Shown here piece after piece: positions 28,516 to 38,472 of a stretch of 64,000 bases of DNA. The translations under genes were made by a program, and so were the position numbers. The stretch spans positions 806,001 through 870,000 of the forward strand of contig NZ_RAQK01000001.1 of assembly GCF_003610455.1 (NCBI RefSeq). The letters are read 5' to 3'. The notes under the pieces were generated by a model that was not told the DNA's origin, made no database searches, and was given only the letters and a program-made list of their open reading frames with translations. Each line of letters starts with the position of its first letter. Positions within the stretch are counted from its first letter, which is position 1. The DNA is from Sulfitobacter guttiformis. Its GTDB lineage: Bacteria; Pseudomonadota; Alphaproteobacteria; Rhodobacterales; Rhodobacteraceae.

Positions 28516-29202
28516 ATGCCCATCACCACCTGTATTTTTGACGCCTACGGCACATTATTCGACGTGGCCGCAGCGGCACGGCAGGCCGCCTCCGAGGCGG
28601 AATTTAGCGCAATCAAGAATGATTGGCCGCAACTGGCCGAACACTGGCGTCAGAAACAGTTGAGCTACAGCTGGCTGCGCGCGGTTACGGGTGAGCACTG
28701 TGATTTTTGGCAGGTTACACAAGAAGGCCTCGACTGGGCGCTGGAGAAGACCGGGCACGATGGCGATGGTGCGTTGCGCGAACGTCTGCTGCAGCTTTAT
28801 TGGGAGTTGGGCGCCTATGCCGAGGTCCCCGAAATGCTGCAAACGCTCAAGGAGGCGGGGCTGAACACTGCTATTCTTTCCAACGGATCCCCCGCCATGC
28901 TCCGCGGTGCAGTGGACAGTGCGGGCATCGACGGTGTCCTCGACGCGCTTTTGTCGGTGCAAAGTGTCGGCATCTTCAAACCAGATGCGCGGGTCTATGA
29001 TCTGGTAGGCGCTGAGTTCGGCTGCGCTAAAGAGGAAGTTTTGTTCGTCTCGTCCAACGGGTGGGACGCAGCTGCCGCAACCGGCTATGGCTTTACCACC
29101 GCTTGGGTAAACCGCGCAGGCGAGCCGATGGACCGCCTTCCTTGGAAGCCTGTACATACCCTTAATGATCTTACCGGCATTCCAGCATTGGCGGGCATCT
29201 GA
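28516..29202 (+). CDS. Haloacid dehalogenase, type II
   Basis: The 228-residue HAD protein has nucleophile Asp9 in FDAYGTLFD, SNGSPAML in motif II, and the type II-specific SSNGWDAAAATGYG. Relatives hydrolyse (S)-2-haloacids to 2-hydroxyacids. GGAG lies five bases before the ATG. It begins a run of eight genes whose ends overlap by 1-26 bases. Confidence 0.88.
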   Translation: MPITTCIFDAYGTLFDVAAAARQAASEAEFSAIKNDWPQLAEHWRQKQLSYSWLRAVTGEHCDFWQVTQEGLDWALEKTGHDGDGALRERLLQLYWELGAYAEVPEMLQTLKEAGLNTAILSNGSPAMLRGAVDSAGIDGVLDALLSVQSVGIFKPDARVYDLVGAEFGCAKEEVLFVSSNGWDAAAATGYGFTTAWVNRAGEPMDRLPWKPVHTLNDLTGIPALAGI

Positions 29203-30026
29203 TGGCACGATTTACCACTTCTGACGGGCTAAAGCTTTACTACACCGACGAGGGCAAAGGCTTGCCGATCCTCTGCCTCGCAGGCCTCACCCGCACAACG
29301 GCCGATTTCGACTATGTCACACCACATCTCGCAGGGTGCCGTCTGATCAAAATGGATTACCGCGGGCGCGGGCAATCGGATTTCGATCCTGACTGGAAGA
29401 ATTACACCCTGCCCGTCGAATGCCGTGATGTGACAGAATTGCTCGACCATATCGGGCTGGAAAAAGTAGCAATCCTTGGCACCTCGCGCGGAGGTCTCAA
29501 TGCGATGGGTCTGGCGATGGGGGCAAATCAACGCCTTCTAGGCGTGGCACTCAATGATGTGGGGCCGGTGATCGAGGCTGCGGGCATAGAGACCATCAAA
29601 GATTATATCGGGCGCAATCCTGCCGCCAAAACCCACGTAGAGGCAGCCGCCGCAATGGCCCGTGCCTTTCCCGAGTTCAAGAATGTCCCCGACAGCCGCT
29701 GGCTTGAGGAAGCCCGCAAGCATTACACCGAGGGACCGGACGGCTTGCAAATCACCTATGACAAGCATCTGCGAGAGGCTGTATTGGCAGCGGGCGAGCA
29801 GATGATGCCGGACCTTTGGCCCTTCTTCGAAGCGTTGGCGGGGCTACCACTCGCCCTGATCTGGGGTCGAAACTCCAATTTGCTGAGCGCCGACACTGTT
29901 ATGGAAATGCAAATCCGTCGCCCCGACATGCATTTGGCCACCGTGCCGGACCGCGGCCACATCCCGTTCCTTGATGAACCCACAGCCGTGGCCACTCTGC
30001 GCCGCTGGATAGGAGATATGCAGTGA
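29202..30026 (+). CDS. Alpha/beta hydrolase
   Basis: The 274-residue protein has the nucleophile elbow GTSRGG (Ser95), the oxyanion-side LAGLTRT and a catalytic His in PDRGHIPFLDEP. YRGRGQSD after strand 4 is typical of the fold. The substrate is not evident. Its start shares one base with the previous stop. Confidence 0.88.
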   Translation: MARFTTSDGLKLYYTDEGKGLPILCLAGLTRTTADFDYVTPHLAGCRLIKMDYRGRGQSDFDPDWKNYTLPVECRDVTELLDHIGLEKVAILGTSRGGLNAMGLAMGANQRLLGVALNDVGPVIEAAGIETIKDYIGRNPAAKTHVEAAAAMARAFPEFKNVPDSRWLEEARKHYTEGPDGLQITYDKHLREAVLAAGEQMMPDLWPFFEALAGLPLALIWGRNSNLLSADTVMEMQIRRPDMHLATVPDRGHIPFLDEPTAVATLRRWIGDMQ

Positions 30027-30991
30027 ACATCGACATGATCCGCGCCGCAGCTGTCCGCATTCAAGGCCACGCCATTCGCACACCGCTGCTGACCTCAAAC
30101 TTTCTCAACGAGATTGCCGGCCGCCGTGTCTGGGTGAAACCCGAATGCCTGCAACACACAGGTAGCTTCAAATTCCGCGGCGCCTATTCTGCATTGAGCG
30201 CCCTTGATCCTGCGACGCGCTCCAAAGGGGTGATCGCTTTCTCCTCGGGCAATCATGCGCAAGGTGTAGCGCACGCGGCAGCGCTGCATGGCACCTCTGC
30301 GGTGATTATCATGCCGGCGGATTCACCACAGCTCAAGATTGTCAATACGCGCGCGTATGGTGCCGAGGTCGTTCTCTATGACCGTGACACCCAATCGCGT
30401 GAAGAAATCGGTGACCGCCTGAGCGCCGAGCGGGATCTGACACTGATCAAACCATTCGACGAGCCCGAGGTCATCGCGGGCCAAGGCACCTGCGGTCTTG
30501 AAATCGCGCAGGATGCCAATGCACTGGGCATCACAAATGCCGATGTCATTGTCTGTTGTGGTGGTGGCGGCCTGACATCCGGCATTGCACTGGCGTTGGC
30601 CGCTGACGCCCCTACCCTTCGTGTGCGACCAGCCGAGCCCGAGGGGTTTGACGACGTTGCCCGCTCGCTGGCAGCAGGCGAGATTTTGAGCAACGAAAAG
30701 ACTTCCGACAATATCTGTGACGCGATCATCACCAAGCAGCCCGGCGATCTGACATTCCCGATCCTCAAACGCCTGTGCGGCACAGGCCTTGTGATTTCCG
30801 AGGACGAGGCCCTTGATGCGATGGCGCAGGCGTTTTTGCGGCTCAAGCTGGTGGTCGAGCCGGGCGGCGCTGCAGCTCTTGCCGCAGCGCTGTATCGGCG
30901 GGATGAGGTTGAGGGAGACGATGTGATTGTGACCCTGTCGGGCGGCAACGTCGATCCTGCCATGTTTGCGCGTGCGCTGGCGCGTTTATGA
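30023..30991 (+). CDS. PLP-dependent threonine/serine dehydratase
   Basis: The 322-residue fold-type II PLP enzyme has the Lys in GSFKFRGAYSAL, the substrate loop SSGNHAQGVA and a phosphate-binding CGGGGLTSG. It is shorter than biosynthetic IlvA and lacks a regulatory domain, so a catabolic dehydratase or serine racemase role is likely. It starts with GTG in a GTGA overlap. Confidence 0.88.
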   Translation: MNIDMIRAAAVRIQGHAIRTPLLTSNFLNEIAGRRVWVKPECLQHTGSFKFRGAYSALSALDPATRSKGVIAFSSGNHAQGVAHAAALHGTSAVIIMPADSPQLKIVNTRAYGAEVVLYDRDTQSREEIGDRLSAERDLTLIKPFDEPEVIAGQGTCGLEIAQDANALGITNADVIVCCGGGGLTSGIALALAADAPTLRVRPAEPEGFDDVARSLAAGEILSNEKTSDNICDAIITKQPGDLTFPILKRLCGTGLVISEDEALDAMAQAFLRLKLVVEPGGAAALAAALYRRDEVEGDDVIVTLSGGNVDPAMFARALARL

Positions 30992-32184
30992 CGGGTTTTA
31001 CGATTGCCAGTTTCAATGCCAAAAACCTGATTGGTCCGGACAGCGAATATTATCGCTTCCAGTCTTACACGCAGGAGGAGTACGCGTGGAAGCGTGACTG
31101 GCTTGCGGATCAGATGGTCACGCTTGACGCTGATATCGTCGGCTTTCAGGAGGTGTTCGACGAAACGGCGTTAGGCGATGTGGTTACGCTGGCAGATACA
31201 TACGGTGCAGCGCAGAACGGGTTTTCCCTCCCCGATGGCACCAAAAGTTACCGTAAACGTGCCATATTCGACAAACTTGCCTTTGGCAGCTACCGCGAGG
31301 CAGAAATTGCCTTTGCGCCCAACATGAACGATGGAGAAGCGGGCAACCGCCGCCCCGGTGTTGCGATCCTGTCGCGCTTTGGCTTTGTGGGTGAGCCGGA
31401 GATCATTCAGGATCTGGGCCAACCTCTCGATATCCCCTTCTCCGATCGCGACGAAGACGCCGGCTTTTTCCGCATATCGCGGCTGAGCCGCCCGATCCTA
31501 AAGGTGCGCGTCCCTGTCGGTGACCATGTGATTACCGTCTTCAACTGCCATCTGAAATCAAAATTGGGGGAGTTCGTACGACCCGATGATGGCGGCACTG
31601 CTTCCGAGATCGACCTGACGGCTTATGACCCCGTCGGCCGCGCCCTCGGCTCTGCCCGCGCCGCAATGCGCCGGATGGCCGAGGCATGGGTGCTGCGCGG
31701 CGCTATCGTGCAGGAACTGGCGCTTGGCAATCCGGTCATGGTATTGGGCGACTTCAACGACACGGCAAGCGCTGTCAGCTCCGAGATCATCTCGGGCGAG
31801 CACCCCTTTAAAAACTACCAGTGGATGCTGCGCCATGACGCGACACATCGCGGCGACAGGTACTCCGAGGCGGAAGCCGCGCAGATCACCGAAGATATCG
31901 AGGCCGTGCGCCTGCATGCTGCCGAGAAGCTGTTTGTGCGCAAATCCCTTCGCGATATGGTCTTTACTGCCGCCTTCGGGGGCGTCTATGAGAGCATCGA
32001 CCAGATTTACATGTCGCGCCACTTTTTGCCTGAATACACAGGCAGTATCGGCGAAATGACATATTTCAGCGTCCTCAATGACCACCTGACGGACGGCAGT
32101 CACCCCGAGGCACCCTATAACAAACTTGCCTCCGACCACGGCCAGATCATGGCGCATATGACTTTGAAGGGAGACCTCGAATGA
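30988..32184 (+). CDS. Endonuclease/exonuclease/phosphatase family protein
   Basis: The 398-residue protein has EEP-fold motifs: ASFNAKNL at the start, Glu in VGFQEV, VFNCHLKSK, VLGDFNDT and ASDHG near the C-terminus. No signal peptide is visible. The substrate could be nucleic acid, a phosphoester or a lipid headgroup. It is coupled by ATGA to both neighbours. Confidence 0.88.
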   Translation: MTGFTIASFNAKNLIGPDSEYYRFQSYTQEEYAWKRDWLADQMVTLDADIVGFQEVFDETALGDVVTLADTYGAAQNGFSLPDGTKSYRKRAIFDKLAFGSYREAEIAFAPNMNDGEAGNRRPGVAILSRFGFVGEPEIIQDLGQPLDIPFSDRDEDAGFFRISRLSRPILKVRVPVGDHVITVFNCHLKSKLGEFVRPDDGGTASEIDLTAYDPVGRALGSARAAMRRMAEAWVLRGAIVQELALGNPVMVLGDFNDTASAVSSEIISGEHPFKNYQWMLRHDATHRGDRYSEAEAAQITEDIEAVRLHAAEKLFVRKSLRDMVFTAAFGGVYESIDQIYMSRHFLPEYTGSIGEMTYFSVLNDHLTDGSHPEAPYNKLASDHGQIMAHMTLKGDLE

Positions 32185-32969
32185 AGCTTTTTGATGCAGG
32201 TGACGTTCGGATACACTACCGCGTGGATGGCCCTGCAGATGGCGCGCCTGTAGTATTTGCAAACTCTCTCGGTACGGATATGCGCCTGTGGGACCCTATC
32301 CTGCCTCTACTGCCCGAAGGGCTGCGCGTTATCCGCTGGGACAAGCGCGGGCATGGCCTGTCGACTGTGCCTGACGGTCCCTATTCCATGGGTGCGCTGA
32401 TCAGCGATTGCGAGAAACTGCTGGACCATCTTGATGTCAAAGAATGCGTTTTTGTAGGCCTCAGCATCGGTGGAATGATTGCTCAAGGGCTTGCGGTCAA
32501 ACGGCTCGATCTGATCCGCGCGATGGTGTTGAGCAATACTGCCGCAAAGATCGGCAACCCCGCCTTGTGGGACGAGCGCATCGCGGCGGTGAAAAGTGGC
32601 GGCATCGAAAGCCTTGCCGATGCCGTAATGGAGCGGTGGTTCTCTGATGCGTTTCGCAAAACGCCCGAGCTGGAGCTGTGGCGGAACATGTTGGTGCAAC
32701 AGGCCGACGACGGTTATGCCGGATGCTCGGCGGCGATTTCAGGAACAGATTTCTATACGCCAACCAGTGGCTTACGGCTGCCCACGCTGGGCATCGCAGG
32801 CTCTGAAGATGGCTCGACCCCGCCTGATCTGGTGCGCGAAACCGTTGACCTGATCCCCGGCTCGCAGTTTCACCTGATCCGCCGTGCGGGGCATTTGCCC
32901 TGCGTCGAGCAACCTGAAGAATTTGCCAGCGTCCTCACCGCATTTCTCAAAGGCGTGGGCCATGTCTGA
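32181..32969 (+). CDS. pcaD: 3-oxoadipate enol-lactonase
   Basis: The 262-residue alpha/beta hydrolase has GLSIGGM (Ser95), WDKRGHGLS and the His in RRAGHLPCVEQP. It turns beta-ketoadipate enol-lactone into beta-ketoadipate. The identity is supported by pcaC and pcaB directly downstream. Confidence 0.93.
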   Translation: MKLFDAGDVRIHYRVDGPADGAPVVFANSLGTDMRLWDPILPLLPEGLRVIRWDKRGHGLSTVPDGPYSMGALISDCEKLLDHLDVKECVFVGLSIGGMIAQGLAVKRLDLIRAMVLSNTAAKIGNPALWDERIAAVKSGGIESLADAVMERWFSDAFRKTPELELWRNMLVQQADDGYAGCSAAISGTDFYTPTSGLRLPTLGIAGSEDGSTPPDLVRETVDLIPGSQFHLIRRAGHLPCVEQPEEFASVLTAFLKGVGHV

Positions 32970-33366
32970 ACGCTATGCCGAAGGCATGAGAACACGCCGC
33001 CGCGTGCTGGGTGACGCGCACGTCGATCGCGCCGAAGCGACCAAGACGGCACAAGACGAGGCCTTCCAGACGCTCATCACCGAAGGTGCATGGGGTACGG
33101 TATGGTCCTCGGACGCGATTGCACTGCGGGAACGCTCGATGCTGACGCTGGCGCTTTTGGCGGCAATGGGCAATTTCGAGGAAATCCCGATGCACATTCG
33201 CGCATGTGCGCGAACTGGCGCTAGCCGCAGTGATGTGATGGAAGCCTTCCAGCACGTCGCTATTTATTGCGGTGTGCCAAAGGCAAACCATGCGATCAAA
33301 CTGGCCAAGGCGACATGGGCAGAAATTGCCGAAGAGACTACGGCACAAACAGAGAAAGACAGCTGA
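32962..33366 (+). CDS. pcaC: 4-carboxymuconolactone decarboxylase
   Basis: The 134-residue helical protein is of the carboxymuconolactone decarboxylase family, with RSMLTLALLAAMGNFEE, the catalytic-region HIRACARTGAS, and HVAIYCGVPKANHA. It overlaps pcaD by eight bases. In other roseobacters pcaHG often follow; here pcaB follows instead. Confidence 0.94.
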   Translation: MSERYAEGMRTRRRVLGDAHVDRAEATKTAQDEAFQTLITEGAWGTVWSSDAIALRERSMLTLALLAAMGNFEEIPMHIRACARTGASRSDVMEAFQHVAIYCGVPKANHAIKLAKATWAEIAEETTAQTEKDS

Positions 33367-34691
33367 TGGCCGCTTCCGTTTTCGACAGCCCGCTCTATGC
33401 ACAATTATTCCCGACCGGCGACGCGGGGCGGTTGTTTTCGGACACTGCCGCGATCCGCGCCATGCTGCTTGTCGAAGGGGCGCTGGCCAATGCCCAAGGC
33501 GCGCAGGGCATCATCCCCGATTTGAGCGCAAAGGCAATCCAGCGCGCGACACTTGAAATCCAGATCGACCCCGGCGCGATTGCAAAAGCCACCGGCGAGA
33601 ACGGCGTGAGCGTTCCAGGCCTCGTCGCCGCCTTTCGCGCCGAGATGAACGCCCCCGAGCATGCGCAATTCGTACATTGGGGTGCAACCTCGCAGGACAT
33701 TATCGACACCGGCCTGATGCTACGCCTGCGTCAGTTGTTATTGCTTGCCGAGGCGGATTTGCGCAGCATTATTCATTCGCTCGCAGAACAGGCATCACAA
33801 CATGCAGCCACGCCCATGGCCGCGCGCACCTACGGCCAACATGCCACCCCCACCAGTTGGGGCGCGGTTCTAGCCGATTGGGGGCATGGTTTGTGCGATC
33901 TTGTCGAGGCTCTTCCCGCGCTCCGGTCATCATCACTGCTTGTCTCTCTATCGGGCGCTGCAGGAACATCCTCGGCGCTGGGCCCAAATGCTGCTGCAAC
34001 GCGGGCAGCATTGGCACAGGGGCTAGGGCTCAACGATCCTGCCCGCAGCTGGCACGTGGATCGTGGGCCGATCCTACGCATTGCGGACTGGCTGGTGCAG
34101 GTGACATCGGTACTGGCGCGTATGGGAGGCACATTGATCGCATTGACCGGCAGCGAAATCAGCGAGGTCAAGCTTGGCGCGGCGGGCGCGTCCTCCACCA
34201 TGCCGCAAAAGCAAAACCCCGTTGCTCCCTCGGCATTACAAGCGCTAGGTCACCAAACCACCGGACTGCGTGGCGCTCTTGGTCCTGCCACACAACATCT
34301 TCACCAACGCGACGGTGCGGCGTGGTTTGCCGAATGGATGGTGCTGCCACAGATCGCACTCGGAACTGCCAGCGCACTGCAACACGCAAAAGCCGTGAGC
34401 GGCACTATGACGCCTGATACCGTACGAATGCGCGCCACCTTGGACAGCGGTCTGGGCCTTATCCACGCAGAGGAACTCAGCTTTGCGCTGGCGCAGAAGA
34501 TGCCACGCCCACAAGCACAAGCAGAAACAAAGACACTGTGCCGGCAAGTGCAGGACACGGGCGCAGAGCTAGAAACACTCGCCCGCACCGCGCACCCCGA
34601 CCTGCCCCCTGATCTGTTCGATCCGGCCCGCTCATTGGGTTTAGCCCCCCAAGAGGCACAGGATTTTGTGGCGCGGGCAAAGGCGCTTTAG
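33366..34691 (+). CDS. pcaB: 3-carboxy-cis,cis-muconate cycloisomerase
   Basis: The 441-residue fumarase/aspartase-superfamily enzyme lactonises carboxymuconate. It has HWGATSQDIIDTG, ARTYGQHATPTSWG, and the mobile signature loop GAAGASSTMPQKQNPV. The stop of pcaC overlaps its start by one base. Confidence 0.94.
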   Translation: MAASVFDSPLYAQLFPTGDAGRLFSDTAAIRAMLLVEGALANAQGAQGIIPDLSAKAIQRATLEIQIDPGAIAKATGENGVSVPGLVAAFRAEMNAPEHAQFVHWGATSQDIIDTGLMLRLRQLLLLAEADLRSIIHSLAEQASQHAATPMAARTYGQHATPTSWGAVLADWGHGLCDLVEALPALRSSSLLVSLSGAAGTSSALGPNAAATRAALAQGLGLNDPARSWHVDRGPILRIADWLVQVTSVLARMGGTLIALTGSEISEVKLGAAGASSTMPQKQNPVAPSALQALGHQTTGLRGALGPATQHLHQRDGAAWFAEWMVLPQIALGTASALQHAKAVSGTMTPDTVRMRATLDSGLGLIHAEELSFALAQKMPRPQAQAETKTLCRQVQDTGAELETLARTAHPDLPPDLFDPARSLGLAPQEAQDFVARAKAL

Positions 34692-35895
34692 CATTTCGCG
34701 CTTGCCGATCATATTCATCATGCTCACCCTGATGATTGATGCCATGGGTATTGGTCTGATTGTGCCTGTCATGCCCGATCTCATTCAGGAAGTGGGCGGT
34801 GGCACGCTGGCGGAGGCGGCGATCTGGGGCGGTATCCTGTCCACGACATTTGCAGTGATGCAATTTCTGTTCGGGCCATTGATGGGCGGCCTCTCCGACC
34901 GGTTCGGCCGTCGTCCTGTCCTGCTCACCGCGCTGGTGGTGATGGCCCTCGATTATGTCCTGATGGCGCTGGCTGGCGCACTTTGGGTGCTGCTGCTGGG
35001 CCGCGTTATTGGCGGAATTACGGCGGCCACACAATCCACCGCGACCGCCTATATCGCCGATATTTCTGCCCCGCACGAGCGGGCAGCACGCTTCGGACTG
35101 GTGGGGGCATCTTTCGGCGCAGGTTTTGTCCTCGGGCCGTTGCTGGGCGGGCTGCTGGCAGAATACGGCACACGCGCGCCGTTCTGGGTTGCTGCAGCGC
35201 TGGCGGCGGGTAATGCGCTTCTGGGGTGGATTGTGCTCAAAGAGACGGTGACGGACGCGACGCGGCGCAGCTTCAATTGGCGGCGTGCCAATCCGCTGGG
35301 CGCGTTGCGCTCACTGGGGCGGTTGCCGGGGGTGACGCCGCTCCTAGTGGTGTATTTCATCTACTACGTTGGATTTGCGGTCTATCCCGCCGTGTGGTCA
35401 TATTTTGGCAAAGAACGCTTTGACTGGAGCCCCGCAACCATCGGCTTGTCGCTGGCCCTGTTCGGCGTTGCAATGGCCCTGATCCAGGGCGGCCTTATCC
35501 GCCCGATCCTGCGAACGCTGGGCGAACGCGGCACAGTGGTGGCAGGGCATTTGTTCAGCATCGTGAGCCTGATCGCCATTGCGGTTATTACATCCAGCAC
35601 ATGGGTACTCCTTCTTACGCCAATTGCGGCCTTTGGCGGAATTATTCCGCCCGCCCTCCAAGGGATCATGTCAGCGCGCGTTGCCGATGATGCACAAGGG
35701 GAGCTGCAAGGTGCGCTGACCTCTGCCTCGGCACTGGCGATGATGCTTTCACCGCTGGTCATGACCTACACCTTCGCGCAATTCACGGATGCGCAAGCGC
35801 CCGTTTATTTGCCGGGGGCGCCTTTCTTACTGGCCGCAGGTCTGAGCATTCTGGGGTTGTTTGCCCTGCTGGTCGGAACCCGCCGCAGCACCTGA
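34666..35895 (+). CDS. MFS transporter, TCR/Tet-like
   Basis: The product is up to 409 residues with about 12 membrane segments. Motif A of the [17 protein letters not shown], lies near residue 68, and the first helix reads [14 protein letters not shown] as in tetracycline-efflux-like proteins. The start used is a TTG overlapping pcaB by 26 bases; a TTG 12 codons later is possible, and no ATG is suitable. It may export pathway intermediates or foreign compounds. Confidence 0.85.
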   Translation: MWRGQRRFSISRLPIIFIMLTLMIDAMGIGLIVPVMPDLIQEVGGGTLAEAAIWGGILSTTFAVMQFLFGPLMGGLSDRFGRRPVLLTALVVMALDYVLMALAGALWVLLLGRVIGGITAATQSTATAYIADISAPHERAARFGLVGASFGAGFVLGPLLGGLLAEYGTRAPFWVAAALAAGNALLGWIVLKETVTDATRRSFNWRRANPLGALRSLGRLPGVTPLLVVYFIYYVGFAVYPAVWSYFGKERFDWSPATIGLSLALFGVAMALIQGGLIRPILRTLGERGTVVAGHLFSIVSLIAIAVITSSTWVLLLTPIAAFGGIIPPALQGIMSARVADDAQGELQGALTSASALAMMLSPLVMTYTFAQFTDAQAPVYLPGAPFLLAAGLSILGLFALLVGTRRST

Positions 35896-35983
35896 AACTT
35901 TGGAGCGGAAGATTGGTACACAGGGGTTGTTCCTTTGGACGATCTGCGCAACGCTGCGCTCAAACCCGTATTAGGAACATAGC

Positions 35984-37072
35984 ATGAAAACGATAAAAGC
36001 CGCCGTATGCCATGAGTTTGGCACCCCCCTTCGCATAGAGGACATCTCCCTGCGCGCTCCACAGTCAGGCGAGGTCGAAGTGACCCTTGATGCAGTGGCA
36101 ATCTGTCACTCCGACATCTCGTTCGCCGAAGGCGCCTGGGGGGGGGCGCTGCCTGCGGTGTACGGCCACGAAGCGGCTGGCATTATCGCAGCGGTTGGCG
36201 ACAACGTGAACGGCATTGCTGTGGGCGACAGTGTGGTGGTGACGCTGATCCGCTCTTGCGGGACCTGCCCGTCGTGTGCAGGCGGCGCGCCGACACTGTG
36301 TAGCACACCCTACGACGGCGATCATGGCCCGATCAAAACCGCAGATGGCGGCAAGTTGCATCAGGCGATGGCCTGCGGCGCGTTTGCCGAGTCCGTTGTT
36401 GTGGATCAACGGCAGGTCGTAAAAATAAGTGAGGATATTCCAAAGGAATGTGCAGCCTTGATCGCATGCGGCGTAATCACCGGCGTAGGCGCCGTGGTTA
36501 ATGCGGCGGGCCTGCGGGCGGGTCAGGATGTGGTCGTGATCGGCGCGGGCGGTGTCGGCCTGAACGCCATTCAGGGCGCGCGGATTGCCGGAGCGCGCCG
36601 CATCGTAGCCGTCGATATGTCGGAGGAGAAGTTGGCCGTCGCCCGTGAATTTGGCGCAACGGACGGGGTCCTCGCTTCGGGAACGAAACCATGGAACGCC
36701 GCTAAGTCCGCAATGGGGCGCGGCGCCGATGCGGTGATCGTAACTGTGGGTGCAATACCCGCCTATGAGACAGCGCCAAAGTATCTCGCATACGGCGGCA
36801 AGGTCGTCATGGTAGGTATGCCCCATTCAGGCGCCACCGCAACCTACGAGCCAGTGATGCTGGCCGCAGTGGGTCAGGGCATGGTCGGGTCGAAAATGGG
36901 CGATGTGGTCATCCAGCGCGACATTCCGTGGATGGTAGACCTTTATACCCAAGGGCGACTGAAGCTGGACGAGCTTATTTCCGGCCGCTGGGAACTGGGG
37001 CAAATCAACGAGGCCATCGCAGATACCAAGACCGGATCCGCACGGCGCAACGTAATCCTGTTCAACCGTTAG
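35984..37072 (+). CDS. Zinc-dependent alcohol dehydrogenase
   Basis: The 362-residue medium-chain dehydrogenase has catalytic-zinc ligands in AICHSDIS and YGHEAAGI, the structural-zinc set CGTCPSC plus a Cys eight residues on, and the NAD-binding VIGAGGVGLNAIQ. Substrate is unclear; it resembles class III-type enzymes. It lies upstream of the enolase-superfamily gene with a gap of about 100 bases. Confidence 0.88.
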   Translation: MKTIKAAVCHEFGTPLRIEDISLRAPQSGEVEVTLDAVAICHSDISFAEGAWGGALPAVYGHEAAGIIAAVGDNVNGIAVGDSVVVTLIRSCGTCPSCAGGAPTLCSTPYDGDHGPIKTADGGKLHQAMACGAFAESVVVDQRQVVKISEDIPKECAALIACGVITGVGAVVNAAGLRAGQDVVVIGAGGVGLNAIQGARIAGARRIVAVDMSEEKLAVAREFGATDGVLASGTKPWNAAKSAMGRGADAVIVTVGAIPAYETAPKYLAYGGKVVMVGMPHSGATATYEPVMLAAVGQGMVGSKMGDVVIQRDIPWMVDLYTQGRLKLDELISGRWELGQINEAIADTKTGSARRNVILFNR

Positions 37073-37172
37073 ACGCCGGACTTCTGTCTTGGAGGCCGGA
37101 CGCAGTGCCTGCATCCAAAGGGAAAAATAGTGAACCCCTTGCAAAACCCGGAATATGAAGCGGAGTAATACG

Positions 37173-38405
37173 ATGCGCTTAAAAGATGTTGATGTGATTG
37201 TCACAGCCCCCCCTGCCCCCGGTTGGGGCGGGCGGTACTGGATATTGGTGAAGGTGACGACGGCCTGCGGGATTGTGGGTTGGGGGGAATGTTATGCCTC
37301 CTCAGTAGGACCTGTAGCAATGACCGCCGTGGTCGAGGATGTTTTTACGCGCCATATGGCGGGGGAAAACCCGGAAAATGTCGAGATGATGTTCCGGCGC
37401 GCTTACTCAACAGGCTTCACACAGCGGCCAGACCTCACTGTCATGGGCGCGTTTTCCGGACTTGAGATCGCATGCTGGGATATTTTGGGAAAGGCCCGCG
37501 AGCGACCCGTTTATGCGCTGCTCGGTGGTATCATGAATGAACGTGTGCGGGCCTATACTTATCTCTATCCGCTTCCCCACCATGACTTGGGCGCATTCTG
37601 GTCCTCACCTGAAATGGCGGCTGAAAGTGCGTTGGACGCTGTGAACCGAGGCTACACAGCGGTAAAATTCGACCCTGCAGGCCCCTACACGCGTCGCGGC
37701 GGACATATGCCCGCGATGAGCGATATTTCCCAATCCGTAGCCTTCTGCAAAGCGATTCGCGAAGCTGTCGGCGACCGCGCGGACCTGCTGTTTGGCACCC
37801 ATGGTCAATTCACAACGGCAGGGGCGATCCGGCTGGGTCAGGCACTCGAGCCGTATAGCCCGCTATGGTACGAAGAGCCTATTCCACCGGATAATGTAGC
37901 CGAAATGGCAAAGGTCGCAGGCGCAGTCCGCATCCCGATTGCTACCGGAGAGCGACTGACCACCAAAGCGGAATTCGCGCCTGTGCTGCGCAGCGGCGCA
38001 GCGACGATTTTGCAGCCTGCCTTGGGCCGCGCGGGTGGCATCTGGGAAATGAAAAAGGTGGCTGCGATGGCGGAGGTCTATAACGCGCAAATGGCGCCGC
38101 ATCTATACGCCGGTCCCGTTGAATGGGCGGCGAATATCCACTTCGCAGTGAGCATCCCCAACCTGCTGATGGCAGAGACAATCGAGACACCATTCCATGA
38201 CCGCCTGATCAAGGGCAGTATTCGGGTCGAGGGTGGTTTTGTGACTGCGCCGACCGCGCCCGGTCTGGGAATCGACGTCGACGAAGAATTTGCACGCGCG
38301 CATCCCTACACCGGCGATGGCCTGCATCTGGAAATGCGCGAAGAGCCTTGTGATTATGTGAGCGGCAATAATTTCGAAGGCGGCGCGCCTGCGCCTCGTG
38401 ACTAG
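37173..38405 (+). CDS. Mandelate racemase/muconate-lactonising enzyme family protein
   Basis: The 410-residue enolase-superfamily protein has the N-terminal capping domain (about 1-125) and a barrel with VKFDPAGP (catalytic Lys region), WYEEPIPPDN and ATGERL (metal-ligand Glu residues). The first metal-ligand position reads FGTHGQ rather than an Asp. I start at MRLKDVDV, seven bases after GGAG; an ATG six codons earlier is weaker. With the dehydrogenase it may act on a sugar acid. Confidence 0.85.
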   Translation: MRLKDVDVIVTAPPAPGWGGRYWILVKVTTACGIVGWGECYASSVGPVAMTAVVEDVFTRHMAGENPENVEMMFRRAYSTGFTQRPDLTVMGAFSGLEIACWDILGKARERPVYALLGGIMNERVRAYTYLYPLPHHDLGAFWSSPEMAAESALDAVNRGYTAVKFDPAGPYTRRGGHMPAMSDISQSVAFCKAIREAVGDRADLLFGTHGQFTTAGAIRLGQALEPYSPLWYEEPIPPDNVAEMAKVAGAVRIPIATGERLTTKAEFAPVLRSGAATILQPALGRAGGIWEMKKVAAMAEVYNAQMAPHLYAGPVEWAANIHFAVSIPNLLMAETIETPFHDRLIKGSIRVEGGFVTAPTAPGLGIDVDEEFARAHPYTGDGLHLEMREEPCDYVSGNNFEGGAPAPRD

Positions 38406-38414
38406 AACCAGCAC

Positions 38415-38449
38415 AAAAAAGCCCGCGCAAATCCTGCGCGGGCTTTTTT
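38415..38449. terminator. Strong bidirectional terminator
   Basis: GCCCGCGC and GCGCGGGC pair across a seven-base loop with six A before and six T after the stem. It lies between the convergent enolase-superfamily and glutaryl-CoA dehydrogenase genes and should work for both. Confidence 0.95.
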
Positions 38450-38472
38450 AATGTTACTGATTTAGAAGCGGA

